DNA from: an uncultured Rhodospirillales bacterium | GTDB taxonomy: Bacteria > Pseudomonadota > Alphaproteobacteria > ATCC43930 > CGMCC-115725 | NCBI GenBank assembly: GCA_903923205.1 | Contig: CAIXXC010000476.1 | Coordinates: 1 to 64,000, forward strand | Direction of reading: 5' to 3' | Length of the DNA stretch: 64,000 bases | Shown here: positions 1-11,346 of the stretch, piece after piece | Numbering within the stretch: the first letter of the stretch is position 1 | Layout of the letters: every line of letters begins with the position of its first letter | The notes under the pieces: generated by a model | Databases searched by the model: none | Told to the model about the DNA's origin: nothing | What the model saw: the letters and a program-made list of their open reading frames with translations, nothing else | Position numbers and translations under genes: made by a program

Positions 1-1236
1 GCGGCGGGTGCGGCTGCGGCACTGGTTGAGGCTCGTCCAGGCGCAGGTTACCCGCTGGCAACGATCGCCGTGGCTGATACCCAGGCCGGCCTGGAGCGAC
101 TAGGCCGTGCGGCGCGGGCGCGGACCGATGCACGAGTCGTCGCCGTCACGGGGAGTGTCGGCAAGACATCGACCAAGGAAATGCTCGCGGCGGCCTTGGC
201 AAGCATTGGCGAGACCCATTGGTCCGGCGGGAGCCTCAATAATCACTGGGGTGTGCCGCTCAGTCTATCGCGGATGCCAGCGGGCGCACGCTTTGGGGTC
301 TTTGAGTTGGGCATGAACCATGCCGGCGAAATCGCGGGTCTGACGACCCAGGTCCGTCCCCATGTCGCCGTGATCACGACGGTCGAAGCGGTCCATCTTG
401 AATTCTTCGCCTCGGTCGAGGCCATCGCCGACGCGAAGGCTGAGATTTTTCGTGGGGTCGAGCCTGATGGGGTAGCGATCATCAACGGCGACAATGTCCA
501 TGTCGATCGCCTCGCCGCGGCGGCGCGCGCTGAAGGGCTCTCCCGGATCATCCGGTTCGGCAGCGGTGCCGATGCCGATGCCCGGCTCCTTTCCGTGGCG
601 GCTGACGGCCCCGGCAGCGTCATCGAAGCCAGCCTGTTTGGCCAAAGCCTGCGATATCGTCTTGGTCTTGCCGGTCGCCACATGGCCCTTAACAGCCTCG
701 CCGTCCTGGCTGCGGTCGAGGCAGCGGGCGCTGACCCCGTCGCGGCTTCGGCGGCGTTGGCAGCACTTTCGGGCCTTGCCGGTCGCGGCAAGCGGGTGCC
801 GATCCCGGTCATCGGCGGGGAAGCCTTGCTGATCGACGAAAGTTACAACGCGAGCCCTGCCTCCGTCCGCGCCGCCATTGCCGTTCTCGCCTCAACGCCG
901 GTTCGAGCCGAAGGCCGCCGCATCGCCGTCCTGGGCGACATGCGCGAACTGGGTGCGGAAGGTCCGGCCCTGCATGAGGGGCTGGCCGACTCCTTGGCGA
1001 TGGCGGGAATCGATCTGGTCTTCGCCGTGGGCCCCCTGATGCGCACCCTCGCCGACGCGCTGCCCGCTGCACAACGGGGCGGCTGGAGCGAGACTGCCGC
1101 ACGGATGGTACCGCATCTCGCGTCGGCATTGCTGCCGGGTGACGTGATTATGGTCAAAGGGTCGTTCGGTATCCGGATGGCTGATATCGTCCAACCCTTG
1201 ATTGCCGGCCTCGCGGTCGGAGGTGTCGAATGCTGA
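1..1236 (+). CDS. murF: MurF, UDP-MurNAc-tripeptide--D-Ala-D-Ala ligase (5' end missing)
   Basis: Adds D-Ala-D-Ala to UDP-MurNAc-tripeptide, the last cytoplasmic step in making the UDP-linked pentapeptide. The reading frame is open from base 1, so the true start lies left of the window; 411 residues are visible. The Mur-ligase ATP-binding P-loop GSVGKTS follows about 50 residues into the visible part. A Mur-type central-domain stretch ([12 protein letters not shown]) and a C-terminal-domain motif ([10 protein letters not shown]) come after it. The stop overlaps the mraY start by 7 bases, so the two are translationally coupled at the head of the dcw operon. Only the N-terminal substrate-binding domain is truncated, by the window edge rather than by mutation. 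Confidence 0.96.
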   Translation, partial: AAGAAAALVEARPGAGYPLATIAVADTQAGLERLGRAARARTDARVVAVTGSVGKTSTKEMLAAALASIGETHWSGGSLNNHWGVPLSLSRMPAGARFGVFELGMNHAGEIAGLTTQVRPHVAVITTVEAVHLEFFASVEAIADAKAEIFRGVEPDGVAIINGDNVHVDRLAAAARAEGLSRIIRFGSGADADARLLSVAADGPGSVIEASLFGQSLRYRLGLAGRHMALNSLAVLAAVEAAGADPVAASAALAALSGLAGRGKRVPIPVIGGEALLIDESYNASPASVRAAIAVLASTPVRAEGRRIAVLGDMRELGAEGPALHEGLADSLAMAGIDLVFAVGPLMRTLADALPAAQRGGWSETAARMVPHLASALLPGDVIMVKGSFGIRMADIVQPLIAGLAVGGVEC

Positions 1237-2315
1237 ACCTGCTGGCGCCACTCGGCGACCATTTCATCGTCTTCAACCTGTTCCGCTACATCACGTTCCG
1301 GACAGGCGGCGCGATGATGACCGCCCTGTTCATCAGCTTCATGGCGGGCCCTCGGGTGATCGCCTGGCTCAAGAGCAAGCAGGGTGCAGGCCAGCCCATT
1401 CGGTCGGACGGGCCGGAATCGCACCTGTTGACCAAGAAAGGCACGCCCACGATGGGCGGCTTCCTCATCCTGCTCGCGGTCATTTCATCGACCCTTCTCT
1501 GGGCCGAATTGTCGAACGGTTTCGTCTGGGTGACCCTGTTTGTGACCCTCGGGTTTGGTGCGGTCGGCTTTATGGATGATTACCGGAAGCTGACGCGACG
1601 GTCTTCAAAGGGCGTACCCGGTCGCGTCCGCCTTGCCATCGAATTCGCCATCGCAATTACTGCCGCCATCGTGGTGGTGCGGCTGACCGGCGACGGCATC
1701 GGAACCAAGCTGGCCCTGCCATTCCTGAAGAATGTCCTGCTCGAACTCGGCTGGTTCTATGTCCTGTTCGCGGGCTTCGTCATCGTCGGCGCGTCGAACG
1801 CGGTCAACCTGACTGACGGGCTTGACGGCTTGGCGATCGTTCCATCGATGATCGCTGCAGCTTCCTTTGGACTAATCGCATATCTTGTGGGTAATCTGCA
1901 TTTTGCCAACTATCTGCAGATTCACCATGTCGCTGGCGCCGGTGAACTGACCGTCTTTTGCGGAGCGCTCGTGGGGGCAGGACTGGGATTCCTTTGGTAT
2001 AACGCGCCACCGGCGATGGTCTTCATGGGCGATACCGGGTCGCTCGCGATCGGTGCCGCGCTGGGCGCGATCAGTGTCATCACGCGCAACGAACTGGTGT
2101 TGGCGATCATCGGCGGTGTCTTCGTACTTGAGACCGTATCGGTGATCGTCCAGGTCGCAAGCTTCAAATTAACGGGTAAGCGCGTGTTCCGGATGGCGCC
2201 GATCCATCATCATTTCGAGAAAAAGGGTTGGCACGAGCCAACCATCGTCATCCGCTTCTGGATCATCGCGGTCGTCCTCGCCGTGATCGGCCTGTCGACG
2301 TTGAAGCTGCGATGA
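1230..2315 (+). CDS. mraY: MraY, phospho-MurNAc-pentapeptide translocase
   Basis: Integral inner-membrane enzyme that transfers phospho-MurNAc-pentapeptide from UDP to undecaprenyl phosphate, giving lipid I. It has 361 residues, a normal length for the family, with about ten hydrophobic segments. The conserved Asp-rich motifs are visible: GFMDDYRK near residue 112, [13 protein letters not shown] near 190 and FMGDTGSLA near 265. The HHHFEKKGW motif is near 331. It overlaps murF by 7 bases, and its stop overlaps the murD ATG (ATGA). Confidence 0.98.
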   Translation: MLNLLAPLGDHFIVFNLFRYITFRTGGAMMTALFISFMAGPRVIAWLKSKQGAGQPIRSDGPESHLLTKKGTPTMGGFLILLAVISSTLLWAELSNGFVWVTLFVTLGFGAVGFMDDYRKLTRRSSKGVPGRVRLAIEFAIAITAAIVVVRLTGDGIGTKLALPFLKNVLLELGWFYVLFAGFVIVGASNAVNLTDGLDGLAIVPSMIAAASFGLIAYLVGNLHFANYLQIHHVAGAGELTVFCGALVGAGLGFLWYNAPPAMVFMGDTGSLAIGAALGAISVITRNELVLAIIGGVFVLETVSVIVQVASFKLTGKRVFRMAPIHHHFEKKGWHEPTIVIRFWIIAVVLAVIGLSTLKLR

Positions 2316-3694
2316 TTGACCTGGGGCACTATAGCGGTCGCCGCGTTGCCGTTCTGGGTCTTGCGAAATCTGGCAAGGTGGCAGCGGAGGCCTTGCTGGC
2401 GGCGGGGGCGGATCTCTGCGCATGGGATGACTCTTCTGCCGCGCGCGAGGCCGCCGCCGCAGTCGGGATCCCGATTATGGACCTGAGCCGTGACGATGCG
2501 AGCCTTTGGGGCGCGCTGGTCATAAGCCCGGGCATTCCCTTGACCCATCCCAAGCCGCACCCGCAGGCGCAACGCGCCCAGAGGGCAGGCGTGCCTGTCA
2601 TCGGCGATATTGAGCTGCTCTGGGAGGGCAATGCCGGGGCCGGTTTCATCGGTATTACCGGAACCAATGGCAAATCGACAACGACGGCGCTGATCGGCCA
2701 TATTTTGGCTGCTGCAGGCCTTCCTGTCGCGGTTGGCGGCAATCTCGGGACACCGGTCCTTGCCCTGCCGCCACTGGGGGCCGATGGGCGCTATGTGATC
2801 GAGACCAGTTCCTATCAGCTCGACCTGATTCATGAGACCCGGTTCACGATCGCCGTATTACTCAATCTGACGCCCGATCATCTCGACCGCCATGGCGATA
2901 TGGCAGGGTATGCCGCAGCCAAGCGGCGGATCTTTCGGCGCCAGCAGGTTGGCGATACCGCCGTTGTCGGCGTCGATGACGATCACGGGCGGAGCCTTGT
3001 CGCTGAACTTGCTTCCGAGCCTGCGGATGTGGTGCCGATCTCATCCGAATCCGTGCCGGTTGGCGGGGTTGGAGTGGCGGCTGGCCAATTGGTCGATCAC
3101 CTTGGGCCAACGCCGGTGGCGGTGATGGACCTGCGTAATGTAGCGACCTTGCCGGGCGCCCATAATTGGCAGAATGCTGCCGCTGCCTATGCCGCCTGCC
3201 GCGCTGCCGGGCTGGATATCGCAACAATCGCGGCTGCGATTGCGACCTATCCAGGTCTTGCCCACCGTCAGGAATTGGTGGCGACCATCGGCAATGTCCG
3301 CTTCGTGAATGATTCCAAGGCAACCAACGCCGATGCGGCCGCCAAGGCACTGGGTTGTTATGACCGGATTTATTGGATCGCGGGCGGTAAGCCGAAGGCG
3401 GGCGGCATTGCCTCGTTGGCGCCCTATTTCGATCGTATCGTCCACGCCTATCTGATTGGTACGGCAGCGGAAGAATTTGCGGCAACTCTGGATGGCAAGG
3501 TCGCGGTGACGCAGGCGGGTGAGCTGAAAACGGCGGTGGCCGGGGCTGCCCGCGCGGCGGCGGCGGATGCTACGGGTCGTGCGGTTGTCCTGCTATCTCC
3601 AGCCTGCGCCTCGTTCGATCAATTCACGAGCTTCGAGGCTCGGGGCGAGAGATTCCGGGACCTCGTCGCCGCCTTGCCGAAGGAGGCCGCGTAA
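2312..3694 (+). CDS. murD: MurD, UDP-MurNAc-L-Ala--D-Glu ligase
   Basis: Cytoplasmic Mur ligase that adds D-glutamate to UDP-MurNAc-L-Ala. I start it at the ATG at 2312, which shares ATGA with the mraY stop; the frame is open further upstream but lies inside mraY. This gives 460 residues. The Rossmann-like N-terminus ([12 protein letters not shown]) is followed by the ATP loop [16 protein letters not shown] near residue 113. [15 protein letters not shown] and NDSKATN motifs follow, all typical of MurD. Its TAA overlaps the ftsW ATG by one base. Confidence 0.97.
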   Translation: MIDLGHYSGRRVAVLGLAKSGKVAAEALLAAGADLCAWDDSSAAREAAAAVGIPIMDLSRDDASLWGALVISPGIPLTHPKPHPQAQRAQRAGVPVIGDIELLWEGNAGAGFIGITGTNGKSTTTALIGHILAAAGLPVAVGGNLGTPVLALPPLGADGRYVIETSSYQLDLIHETRFTIAVLLNLTPDHLDRHGDMAGYAAAKRRIFRRQQVGDTAVVGVDDDHGRSLVAELASEPADVVPISSESVPVGGVGVAAGQLVDHLGPTPVAVMDLRNVATLPGAHNWQNAAAAYAACRAAGLDIATIAAAIATYPGLAHRQELVATIGNVRFVNDSKATNADAAAKALGCYDRIYWIAGGKPKAGGIASLAPYFDRIVHAYLIGTAAEEFAATLDGKVAVTQAGELKTAVAGAARAAAADATGRAVVLLSPACASFDQFTSFEARGERFRDLVAALPKEAA

Positions 3695-4818
3695 TGGCTA
3701 TCGCGCGCACTGACCAATCGGCAATGGGGCGTTGGTGGTGGACTGTCGATCGCTGGACCGTGCTGGCGCTGGTCGTGCTGTGCGGATTTGGCGCGCTGAT
3801 GGCAATGGCGGCAAGCCCGGCGGTCGCCCAACGGATCGGGGCTGACAGCTTTCATTTCGTCCATCACCAGTTGGCGTTGCTGCCGGCGACCATGGTCATC
3901 ATGTTTGCCGTCTCCTTGCAATCGCCCCGCTCGATCCGGCGGACGGCGGCGATAACCCTCGCGATCTCCCTCGTGCTGCTGGCCTTGACCTTTGTGATCG
4001 GGACCGAGGTAAAAGGCGCGCGGCGTTGGATCGGCATGGGCGCACTCTCGATCCAGCCCTCGGAATTCGTCAAACCCGCCTTTGCCGTGATCTGCGCCTG
4101 GCTGCTGGCCGAACAGAAGAACCCCTCGAGCCGAATTCCTGGCAATGCGATCGTCATGGGGTTGTTTCTGCTGATCGTGGCGATGCTGATCAAGCAACCC
4201 GATCTTGGCCAGACGATCGTGATCTCTGCGATTGTCTTTGCTGAAGCCTTTCTCGCCGGCCTGCCGGTGATCCTGGTCGCCGTCGGGGCCATGGTAGGGG
4301 TCGGTGGCTTAGCCGCCGCCTATTTTCTCCTGCCTCATGTTCATTCCCGCATCGATCGCTTTCTCGATCCATCCGGCGGTGGCGGTTATCAGGTGACCCG
4401 GTCGCTTGAAGCCTTCTCGAATGGTGGGCTCTGGGGTCGTGGTCCCGGCGAAGGCACGGTTAAGAACTATCTGCCCGATGCCCATGCCGATTTCGTCTTT
4501 GCCGTTGCCGGTGAGGAATTCGGGCTGATCGTTTGTCTGGTGATCGTGCTCCTGTTCGGCTTTGTTGTCCTGCGTGGCTTTGCCCGCCTGATGCAGGAGC
4601 AGAACCTCTACGTCGTCCTTGCTGGCGCCGGACTGCTGGTCCAGTTCGGGCTCCAGGCCGTCATCAACATGGCGTCGACGCTCCATCTTATCCCGACAAA
4701 GGGCATGACCTTGCCGTTCCTGTCCTATGGTGGCTCCTCATTGCTTGCGCTTGGCCTTGGCATGGGCATGGTCCTGGGACTTACCCGCAAGCGCTTCGGC
4801 ACCGGTGAATTGACATGA
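3694..4818 (+). CDS. ftsW: FtsW, SEDS-family septal peptidoglycan glycosyltransferase
   Basis: Polytopic membrane protein (374 residues, about ten membrane segments) that polymerises lipid II at the septum with the cognate class B penicillin-binding protein. SEDS signatures are visible: KGARRWIG near residue 108, IQPSEFVKPAF just after it, KQPDLGQT near 167, and the C-terminal PFLSYGGSSLLAL. An AGGAGG Shine-Dalgarno lies at 3681-3686 inside the end of murD. The gene sits between murD and murG, the usual dcw place for ftsW rather than rodA. Confidence 0.96.
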   Translation: MAIARTDQSAMGRWWWTVDRWTVLALVVLCGFGALMAMAASPAVAQRIGADSFHFVHHQLALLPATMVIMFAVSLQSPRSIRRTAAITLAISLVLLALTFVIGTEVKGARRWIGMGALSIQPSEFVKPAFAVICAWLLAEQKNPSSRIPGNAIVMGLFLLIVAMLIKQPDLGQTIVISAIVFAEAFLAGLPVILVAVGAMVGVGGLAAAYFLLPHVHSRIDRFLDPSGGGGYQVTRSLEAFSNGGLWGRGPGEGTVKNYLPDAHADFVFAVAGEEFGLIVCLVIVLLFGFVVLRGFARLMQEQNLYVVLAGAGLLVQFGLQAVINMASTLHLIPTKGMTLPFLSYGGSSLLALGLGMGMVLGLTRKRFGTGELT

Positions 4819-5909
4819 GCCGCTACGTGATCCTGGCTGCGGGCGGTACCGGTGGGCATTTGTTCCCGGCAGAAGCGCTGGCGCGGGAATTCCTGAAGCG
4901 GGGTCGGCCCGTCGCGCTGATCACCGATCGTCGCGGGGGCAATTTTCCGGTCTCCGGTGTTGAGACCTTCCGCATCCCCGCAGGGCAGTTCGGCGCGGGG
5001 CTTCTGGCCAAACTGCGCGGTGTTTACGATCTTGCCCGCGGCTTCATGGCGGCAAGCCGGTTGTTGCGCCGGCTCAATCCCGGCGCGGTTGTCGGTTTTG
5101 GCGGCTATCCGTCGATGCCGACGATGCTTGCTGCCCAACAACTCGGGATGGCCACGATCATTCACGAACAGAATGCCGTGCTCGGTCGGGCCAATGCGAT
5201 GCTGGCGCCGCGGGTCGATCGGATTGCAACCCATTTCGCCACGGCCGAGGGCCTGGCCGGTCGGTTGCGGGACAAGATATCGCCGACCGGCAATCCGGTG
5301 CGGCCGGCGATCTCGGTACTTCGCGAAACACCCTACGTCCCACCCAACGCGGAAGGGGCGTTCCGGATTCTGGTGATCGGGGGCAGCCAGGGCGCGCGGA
5401 TTTTATCGGCGGTGGTGCCGGATGCGCTGTTGTCCCTTTCACCGGCACTGCTGGCCCGGATCGAGTTGAGCCAGCAGGCGCGGCCTGAAGATCTCGACGC
5501 TGTCGCCGCGCGCTATGCGTCGGCTGGGCTCAAGGCCGAGGTCAAACGTTTCTTCGACGATATGCCGCAGCGACTTGGTGGCGCACATCTTGTGATCGGT
5601 CGGGCCGGGGGCTCCACGACGGCTGAACTCACTGTCGCAGGGCGGCCGGCAATTCTGGTTCCCTATGCCGCTGCAATCGCGGACGAGCAGACGGCGAATG
5701 CCCGGAACCTGGTTGCAGGCGGTGCCGCCTGGTTGCTGACGGAGGCGGAATTCACGGCACCTGCGCTCGCGGCACTGGTCGAGCGACTGGCGTCCTCCCC
5801 GGAATTGCTGGCGGTGGCCGCTGCTGCCGCTCTGTCCATGGGCGAACCGGATGCCGCCATGAGGCTCGCTGATTTGGTTGAACGCGTCGAACGGGAGCGC
5901 GCCGCATGA
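4815..5909 (+). CDS. murG: MurG, lipid II synthase (GlcNAc transferase)
   Basis: Membrane-associated GT-B glycosyltransferase that adds GlcNAc to lipid I to make lipid II. Its 364 residues start with the donor-fold glycine loop [19 protein letters not shown] near residue 95, [11 protein letters not shown] near 116 and GGSQGAR near 193 follow. The C-terminal UDP-GlcNAc site motif [11 protein letters not shown] is also present. It overlaps ftsW and murC by ATGA on each side. Confidence 0.98.
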   Translation: MSRYVILAAGGTGGHLFPAEALAREFLKRGRPVALITDRRGGNFPVSGVETFRIPAGQFGAGLLAKLRGVYDLARGFMAASRLLRRLNPGAVVGFGGYPSMPTMLAAQQLGMATIIHEQNAVLGRANAMLAPRVDRIATHFATAEGLAGRLRDKISPTGNPVRPAISVLRETPYVPPNAEGAFRILVIGGSQGARILSAVVPDALLSLSPALLARIELSQQARPEDLDAVAARYASAGLKAEVKRFFDDMPQRLGGAHLVIGRAGGSTTAELTVAGRPAILVPYAAAIADEQTANARNLVAGGAAWLLTEAEFTAPALAALVERLASSPELLAVAAAAALSMGEPDAAMRLADLVERVERERAA

Positions 5910-7327
5910 GAGCCCTTCCTCTTACCATCGGCACGGTTCATTTCGTCGGCATCGGCGGTATCGGCATGAGTGGAATCGCCGAAATTTTGCATAACCTCGG
6001 CTATTCCGTGCAGGGCAGCGACGTCGCCGAGAGCGGCAACACCCTGCGGCTCATCAATCTCGGTATTCCGGTTCATATCGGTCATCGGGCGGAGAATATA
6101 GATCAGGCTCAGGTGATCGTTGTGTCGTCGGCCATCAAATCCGACAACCCCGAACTTCTGGCCGCGCGGCAAAGACTATTGCCCGTCGTCCGACGTGCCG
6201 AGATGCTGGGCGAGTTGATGCGGCTGAAATGGTCGATCGCGGTTGCCGGGACCCACGGCAAGACCACGACGACGTCGCTGATCAGCGCGATGCTCGAGGC
6301 TGCCAAGTTCGACCCAACGGTCATCAACGGCGGCATCATCAACGCCTATGGCACAAATGCCCGGCTCGGCAGTGGTGAGTGGTTGGTGGCCGAGGCCGAT
6401 GAGAGCGACGGCACCTTTACCAAATTGCCGGCAACGATTGGCATCGTGACGAATATCGACCCCGAACATCTCGATTTCTATGGTTCGGTCGAGGCGCTTC
6501 ATGCCGCCTTCGAGAGTTTTGTCTCCAATATCCCGTTTTACGGCTTCGCCGGGCTTTGCATCGACCATCCGGTGGTCCAGGGCATGATCGCGCGCGTCCC
6601 CGATCGTCGCATCATCACCTATGGATTAACGCCGCAGGCCGATGTCCGCGCGGTCGATATCACCTTCGGCAGCGATGGTGCGAAGTTCGATGTGGTTGTC
6701 ACCGACCGCGCCCAGCAGGAAAGCCGGGTCATTCCACGCTTTCGTCTACCGATGTTCGGCCTGCACAATGTCCAGAACGCCCTCGCGGCGATCCTCGTCG
6801 GTATCGAAATGGGCGTCGACGATGCCGTGCTGCGTGCCGGACTTGCCAGCTTCAAGGGCGTCAAGCGCCGCTTCACCAAGACGGGTGAGTCGGGTGGAAT
6901 CACCGTGATCGACGATTATGGTCATCACCCCGTCGAAATCGCGGCGGTGCTGCGCGCGGCGCGACAGGCGACGACAGGCAATGTCATTGCCGTCGTCCAA
7001 CCGCACCGTTTCTCACGCGTAGCCCATCTGTTCGAGGATTTCTGCCGCTGCTTCAACGATGCCGATGCCGTCCTGGTGGCTGATATCTATGCTGCAGGCG
7101 AAGCGCCGATTGCCGGCATCGATCGCGATTCCCTGGTTGCCGGTCTGGTGTCCCACGGTCATCGCCATGCCGAGGCGATGAAGGATCCGGCGCATCTCCC
7201 CGATATCGTCAGCCGCCTCGCGCGGCCGGGTGATTTTGTCGTTTGCCTTGGTGCTGGCTCGATCACCCATTGGGCCAATGCGCTGCCGCAGGGGCTTGAC
7301 CGCGTGAAGGCCGGTGGTGGGTCATGA
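5906..7327 (+). CDS. murC: MurC, UDP-MurNAc--L-alanine ligase
   Basis: First amino-acid ligase of the pathway, adding L-Ala to UDP-MurNAc in the cytoplasm. The 473 residues open with the MurC-type [16 protein letters not shown] dinucleotide-like loop. The ATP P-loop [13 protein letters not shown] is near residue 116, EADESDGTF near 162, and [10 protein letters not shown] and QPHRFSR lie in the C-terminal domain. Start and stop both overlap the neighbours by ATGA. Confidence 0.98.
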   Translation: MRALPLTIGTVHFVGIGGIGMSGIAEILHNLGYSVQGSDVAESGNTLRLINLGIPVHIGHRAENIDQAQVIVVSSAIKSDNPELLAARQRLLPVVRRAEMLGELMRLKWSIAVAGTHGKTTTTSLISAMLEAAKFDPTVINGGIINAYGTNARLGSGEWLVAEADESDGTFTKLPATIGIVTNIDPEHLDFYGSVEALHAAFESFVSNIPFYGFAGLCIDHPVVQGMIARVPDRRIITYGLTPQADVRAVDITFGSDGAKFDVVVTDRAQQESRVIPRFRLPMFGLHNVQNALAAILVGIEMGVDDAVLRAGLASFKGVKRRFTKTGESGGITVIDDYGHHPVEIAAVLRAARQATTGNVIAVVQPHRFSRVAHLFEDFCRCFNDADAVLVADIYAAGEAPIAGIDRDSLVAGLVSHGHRHAEAMKDPAHLPDIVSRLARPGDFVVCLGAGSITHWANALPQGLDRVKAGGGS

Positions 7328-8262
7328 ACAAGGCGACCCTTATCCCCCGCCTTGTCGATCGTCTGCCGAAGGTTCGCGGTCGCCTGGTCGAGAACGCGCC
7401 GCTGGCGCCGCTTAGTTGGTTTCGCGCCGGTGGCCCCGCAGAGGTGCTCTTCAAGCCGGCGGATATTGGTGACCTGACCGCATTCCTGACGGCCAAACCG
7501 ACGGATATCCCTGTAACGATATTGGGGGTTGGCTCTAATCTGCTGATCCGCGATGGCGGTGTGAAGGGCGTCGTGATCAGGCTTGGCAAGGCCTTTGCCG
7601 AGGTCACGATCCACGACGACATCATCTTCGCCGGTGCGGGCGCGCTTGATACGACGGTTGCGCTGGCTGCGGCAGAGGCTGGCCTTGGCGGGCTTGAGTT
7701 CCTGTCGGGAATTCCGGGGACGATCGGTGGCGGCCTGCGCATGAACGCCGGCGCTTATGGTCGCGAGTTCCGCGACGTACTGCTTGCGGCGACAGCGATC
7801 GACGGCGCCGGCCAACATTTCGAAATCACGGGCGCCGAAATGGGCCTGAGCTATCGCCACTGCGACGCGCCTGAGGACTGGGTCTTTCTTCATGCGACCC
7901 TGGCGGCGACAACTGCCGATCCCGTCGAGATTCGCGCCCGCATGGCCGAGATCAAGGCCAAACGCGAAGAGAGCCAGCCGATCCGCACGCGCACCGGGGG
8001 CTCCACCTTTGCCAATCCGCCGGGGGCGAAGGCCTGGGAACTGATTGATCGTGCCGGTTGCCGTGGCTTGACCCGGGGCGGCGCGATGGTGTCGGAGCTT
8101 CATACCAATTTCCTGGTCAATCTTGGTGGCGCCACGGCGGCCGATATCGAGGGGCTGGGAGAAGAGGTGCGCCGTCGCGTGTTCGAGATGTCGGGAATCC
8201 GGCTCGAATGGGAAATCCGGCGTATCGGCAGTCCGATTCCCGATTTGCGGGAGGCGCTGTGA
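7324..8262 (+). CDS. murB: MurB, UDP-N-acetylenolpyruvylglucosamine reductase
   Basis: FAD-dependent reductase that turns UDP-GlcNAc-enolpyruvate into UDP-MurNAc. It has 312 residues, the short type II-like length. Flavin-binding motifs are seen at [12 protein letters not shown] (near 68) and [20 protein letters not shown] (near 131). The catalytic-region GGSTFANP near 221 and a C-terminal [12 protein letters not shown] are also present. The stop overlaps the ddl start by one base. Confidence 0.97.
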   Translation: MNKATLIPRLVDRLPKVRGRLVENAPLAPLSWFRAGGPAEVLFKPADIGDLTAFLTAKPTDIPVTILGVGSNLLIRDGGVKGVVIRLGKAFAEVTIHDDIIFAGAGALDTTVALAAAEAGLGGLEFLSGIPGTIGGGLRMNAGAYGREFRDVLLAATAIDGAGQHFEITGAEMGLSYRHCDAPEDWVFLHATLAATTADPVEIRARMAEIKAKREESQPIRTRTGGSTFANPPGAKAWELIDRAGCRGLTRGGAMVSELHTNFLVNLGGATAADIEGLGEEVRRRVFEMSGIRLEWEIRRIGSPIPDLREAL

Positions 8263-9173
8263 TGATGCGTCGTGTTGCCGTGCTGATGGGAGGCTGGTCT
8301 GCCGAGCGAGAGGTCTCGCTTTCCAGCGGTCGGGGCTGTGCCGAGGCCCTGCGGTTGGCAGGATACGAGGTGACGATGATCGATGTCGGCCGCGACCCGG
8401 CCGCGTTGTTGGCCGCGCTCACACCGCGGCCGGATGTTGTGTTCAATGCCTTGCACGGACGCGGCGGCGAGGATGGCACCATTCAGGCGATCCTGAACAT
8501 GCTGCACATACCCTATACCCACTCAGGACTACTTGCGTCGGCCGTCGCGATGGACAAGCCGATGGCAAAATGCGTGTTCCACGATGCCGGTCTACCCGTT
8601 GCCGAAGGCCGCGTTGCCAGCCGGGAAGAGATTGTGGCGGGATCAGTGATGGCTGTGCCGTACGTCGTGAAGCCGACCAACGAAGGCTCTTCTGTTGGCG
8701 TGATCATCGTCCGGGATGGTGAGAACCGGGTCATCCGCGACGATGAGGTGAATGACGAGATGTTGGTCGAACGGTTCATTCCGGGCCGCGAGTTGACCGT
8801 CGCGGTTATGGGCGATCGTGCCTTGGGTGTTATCGAGATCGTCTCCCGCGGGACCTGGTACGATTACGACTCCAAATATGCCACCGGAGGCTCGGAGCAT
8901 CTCTATCCGGCACCGATCCATCCGGCCGTCTACGAAGAAGCGTGCCAGATCGGCGTGACGGCGCACCGGTCGCTGGGATGCAGAGGGGTCAGCCGATCCG
9001 ATCTGCGTTATGACGACACCGATGGTGAGCCAGGGCGGCTCTATTTGCTTGAGGTAAACACCCAACCCGGTATGACCCCAACCTCGTTGGTACCCGATCT
9101 TGCCGCCGCGAATGGGATCAGTTTCGGCAGCCTTGTCACCTGGCTTGTGGAGAACGCCCGATGCGACGCTTGA
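8262..9173 (+). CDS. ddl: D-alanine--D-alanine ligase
   Basis: ATP-grasp ligase that makes the D-Ala-D-Ala substrate of MurF; 303 residues. The frame is open further upstream inside murB, but the protein clearly begins [17 protein letters not shown], so I use the ATG at 8262, which shares a base with the murB stop; 8265 is an equal alternative. HGRGGEDGTIQ near 62, KPTNEGSSVGV near 136, and the metal/ATP motif LGCRGVSRSD near 238 then EVNTQPGMTPTSL near 267 are intact. Its 3' end overlaps ftsQ by 13 bases. Confidence 0.97.
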   Translation: MMRRVAVLMGGWSAEREVSLSSGRGCAEALRLAGYEVTMIDVGRDPAALLAALTPRPDVVFNALHGRGGEDGTIQAILNMLHIPYTHSGLLASAVAMDKPMAKCVFHDAGLPVAEGRVASREEIVAGSVMAVPYVVKPTNEGSSVGVIIVRDGENRVIRDDEVNDEMLVERFIPGRELTVAVMGDRALGVIEIVSRGTWYDYDSKYATGGSEHLYPAPIHPAVYEEACQIGVTAHRSLGCRGVSRSDLRYDDTDGEPGRLYLLEVNTQPGMTPTSLVPDLAAANGISFGSLVTWLVENARCDA

Positions 9174-10096
9174 CACCAGCCACCGCCGCTGGCCGCCCGA
9201 TCAATCAAGGACCGCGTCGGGGGCCAAGCGACGCTCAACTGTTGATGAAGCGCCGTCTCGCCCGCTGGACGCCGCGCCATTTGGGGCGGCTGTTCAGCGG
9301 CTTGCTCGTTTCTGCTCTGGTCGGCATCGCGGTTGCGGGTACCGCGAACCTGCTGAGCCGTCACTCGGCGATTGGCCGCATTGCCTTGGCGACCACGGCG
9401 GAACTCGGACTCTCGGTGCAGAGTGTCGAGGTCGAAGGCCGCGTCATGACGGCACCTGCCGATATCCTGAAGGCGATCGGGGTGGAGCGTGGCACCCCGA
9501 TACTCGGGATCAATCCGGCGCAGGCGAAGAACCGGATCGAAGGCCTGCCCTGGGTGCGCGCCGCCACGATCGAGCGTCGCCTGCCAGGAACGATTCACAT
9601 CCACCTGATCGAGCGGCAGCCATTGGCGCTGTGGCAGTATCACGGCCAGATGATGCTGATCGATCGCGACGGTGTGATCGTGACCACAGAAAATCTTGGC
9701 CGCTTTGCATCGTTATTGCTGGTCGTCGGTGAGAACGCGCCCAATCATACGACCGATCTCCTGGCGCTGCTTGATCAAGAGCCGACGCTCGCCAAGCAGT
9801 CACAATCTGCGGTCTGGGTCTCCAATCGCCGCTGGGACATCCATCTTGCCAACGGCACGAACGTGATGCTGCCCGAGGTCAATCCTGCTGCAGCCTGGTC
9901 ACATCTGGCCCGGTTAGAGCATGACCACGGTCTGATGGCGCGCAAGATCGATATGATCGACCTGCGCCTGCCAGACCGGGTCGTCGTCCACCTCGTTCCC
10001 GAACCGACGAAGACGCCGATCAAAGTCGCCAAAATTCCGGCAAAGCCAGTCAAGGGGCATGGCCATCACGCCAAGCCGGTGGCGCGCCCGGCATGA
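9161..10096 (+). CDS. ftsQ: FtsQ, divisome bitopic membrane protein
   Basis: Divisome scaffold that links early and late division proteins. The 311-residue protein has a basic cytoplasmic tail of about 45 residues and one membrane span near residues 47-65. A POTRA domain follows (about 80-150: VQSVEVEGR...GTPILGINPAQAKNRIEGLPWV, then IERRLPGTIHIHLIERQPLALW), then the FtsQ beta domain. The C-terminus is Lys/Pro/His-rich. GGAG about nine bases before the ATG at 9161 supports this start. It overlaps ddl by 13 bases and ftsA by ATGA. Confidence 0.93.
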   Translation: MRRLTPATAAGRPINQGPRRGPSDAQLLMKRRLARWTPRHLGRLFSGLLVSALVGIAVAGTANLLSRHSAIGRIALATTAELGLSVQSVEVEGRVMTAPADILKAIGVERGTPILGINPAQAKNRIEGLPWVRAATIERRLPGTIHIHLIERQPLALWQYHGQMMLIDRDGVIVTTENLGRFASLLLVVGENAPNHTTDLLALLDQEPTLAKQSQSAVWVSNRRWDIHLANGTNVMLPEVNPAAAWSHLARLEHDHGLMARKIDMIDLRLPDRVVVHLVPEPTKTPIKVAKIPAKPVKGHGHHAKPVARPA

Positions 10097-11346
10097 GGAA
10101 GTCGACCGCCAGACCTCGGGGCGCCCTGATCGCCGCGATTGATATCGGCACCACCAAGGTGTGCTGTTTCATAGCGCGCAACGAAGATGGCGGGCCCCGA
10201 ATTCTGGGTATCGGCCATCAGGTTTCCCGCGGAGTCCGCAAGGGCCAGATCGTCGATCTCGACGCGGTCTCGACATCGCTGCTGAAAGCGGTGCACGCGG
10301 CAGAACAGATGGCCGGTGAAACCATTGTCGAGGTCGTGGTCAATCTCTCTGGCGGCTTTCCTGCGTCGCGCATTGTGCCGGTCGAAATCGGTATCGGCGG
10401 GCGCGAGGTGACTGAAACCGATATGCGCCGCGTCCTCGGCCAGGGCCACGCCTATCGCGAGCCTGTCGATCGCCAGATGATCCACTCGATCCCGGTCGGA
10501 TTCTCCATCGATGGCAGTCGCGGCATACGGGACCCGCGTGGCATGGCGGGTGAACGTCTCGGCGTCAACATGCATGTCGTCTCGGCGTCCTCTGCGGCTG
10601 TGCGCAATGTGCTCGCCGCTCTCGGCCGGTGTCATATCGAGGTCAGCGGCATGGTTGTCTCCCCCTACGCGGCAGGTCTGGCCGCGCTGGTCGAGGACGA
10701 GATGGACCTCGGCGTGACCGTGATCGACATGGGTGGCGGGACGACCACGATCGGCGTTTTTTATGACGGCTCCATCGTCTATGCCGATACGGTCCCGATA
10801 GGCGGCGCCCATGTCACCAACGACATCGCCCGGGGACTGTCGACGACGGTGGTGGCGGCGGAGCGCATGAAGACGCTCTACGGCAACGCCATACCGTCGC
10901 TGGCCGACGAGCGCGAGACGGTCGGCGTCCCCCAGGTTGGCGAGCGTGATGACGGCAATGTCAACCAGGTGCCGAAATCCCATCTCATTGGCATCATCTC
11001 GCCGCGACTCGAAGAGACCTTCGAGATGGTGCGCAGCCGCATCGAGACATCGGGCTTCGATAAGCTCGCCGGACGGCAGGTGGTGCTCACCGGTGGTGCC
11101 TGCCAGTTGCCGGGGGTGCGTGAACTTGCCGGGCTCATTCTCGACAAACAAGTCCGCATCGGCCGGCCCATGCGGGTGGCTGGATTGGCGGAATCGACGG
11201 GCGGTCCGGCCTTTTCGACCGCAATCGGCCTGCTCCATTTCGCGGCTTCGGAACGCCCGGAGAAGCATGGGCGCAATTTTAACCCGTCGGATACGCCCAA
11301 AGGGCTGCTTGCCCGGGTTGGCTATTGGCTGAAAGAGTATCTCTAG
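10093..11346 (+). CDS. ftsA: FtsA, actin-like FtsZ membrane tether
   Basis: Actin-fold ATPase that anchors FtsZ filaments to the membrane and recruits later division proteins. It has 417 residues: phosphate-1 motif AAIDIGTTKVCCFIA near 15, the FtsA-specific 1C subdomain (VVVNLSGGFPASR onward), VIDMGGGTTTIGVF near 212 and VVLTGGACQLPGV near 334. The extreme C-terminus (LLARVGYWLKEYL) is the expected amphipathic membrane-targeting helix. A 69-base gap separates it from ftsZ. Confidence 0.97.
   Translation: MRKSTARPRGALIAAIDIGTTKVCCFIARNEDGGPRILGIGHQVSRGVRKGQIVDLDAVSTSLLKAVHAAEQMAGETIVEVVVNLSGGFPASRIVPVEIGIGGREVTETDMRRVLGQGHAYREPVDRQMIHSIPVGFSIDGSRGIRDPRGMAGERLGVNMHVVSASSAAVRNVLAALGRCHIEVSGMVVSPYAAGLAALVEDEMDLGVTVIDMGGGTTTIGVFYDGSIVYADTVPIGGAHVTNDIARGLSTTVVAAERMKTLYGNAIPSLADERETVGVPQVGERDDGNVNQVPKSHLIGIISPRLEETFEMVRSRIETSGFDKLAGRQVVLTGGACQLPGVRELAGLILDKQVRIGRPMRVAGLAESTGGPAFSTAIGLLHFAASERPEKHGRNFNPSDTPKGLLARVGYWLKEYL

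Noticed and set aside
8058-8261. N-terminal extension of ddl into murB
   Set aside because: The first 68 codons lie inside murB in another frame; the Ddl fold starts at the Met at 8262.
10066-11268. 400-codon minus-strand frame opposite ftsA
   Set aside because: Antisense to an intact ftsA; composition is that of a shadow frame.
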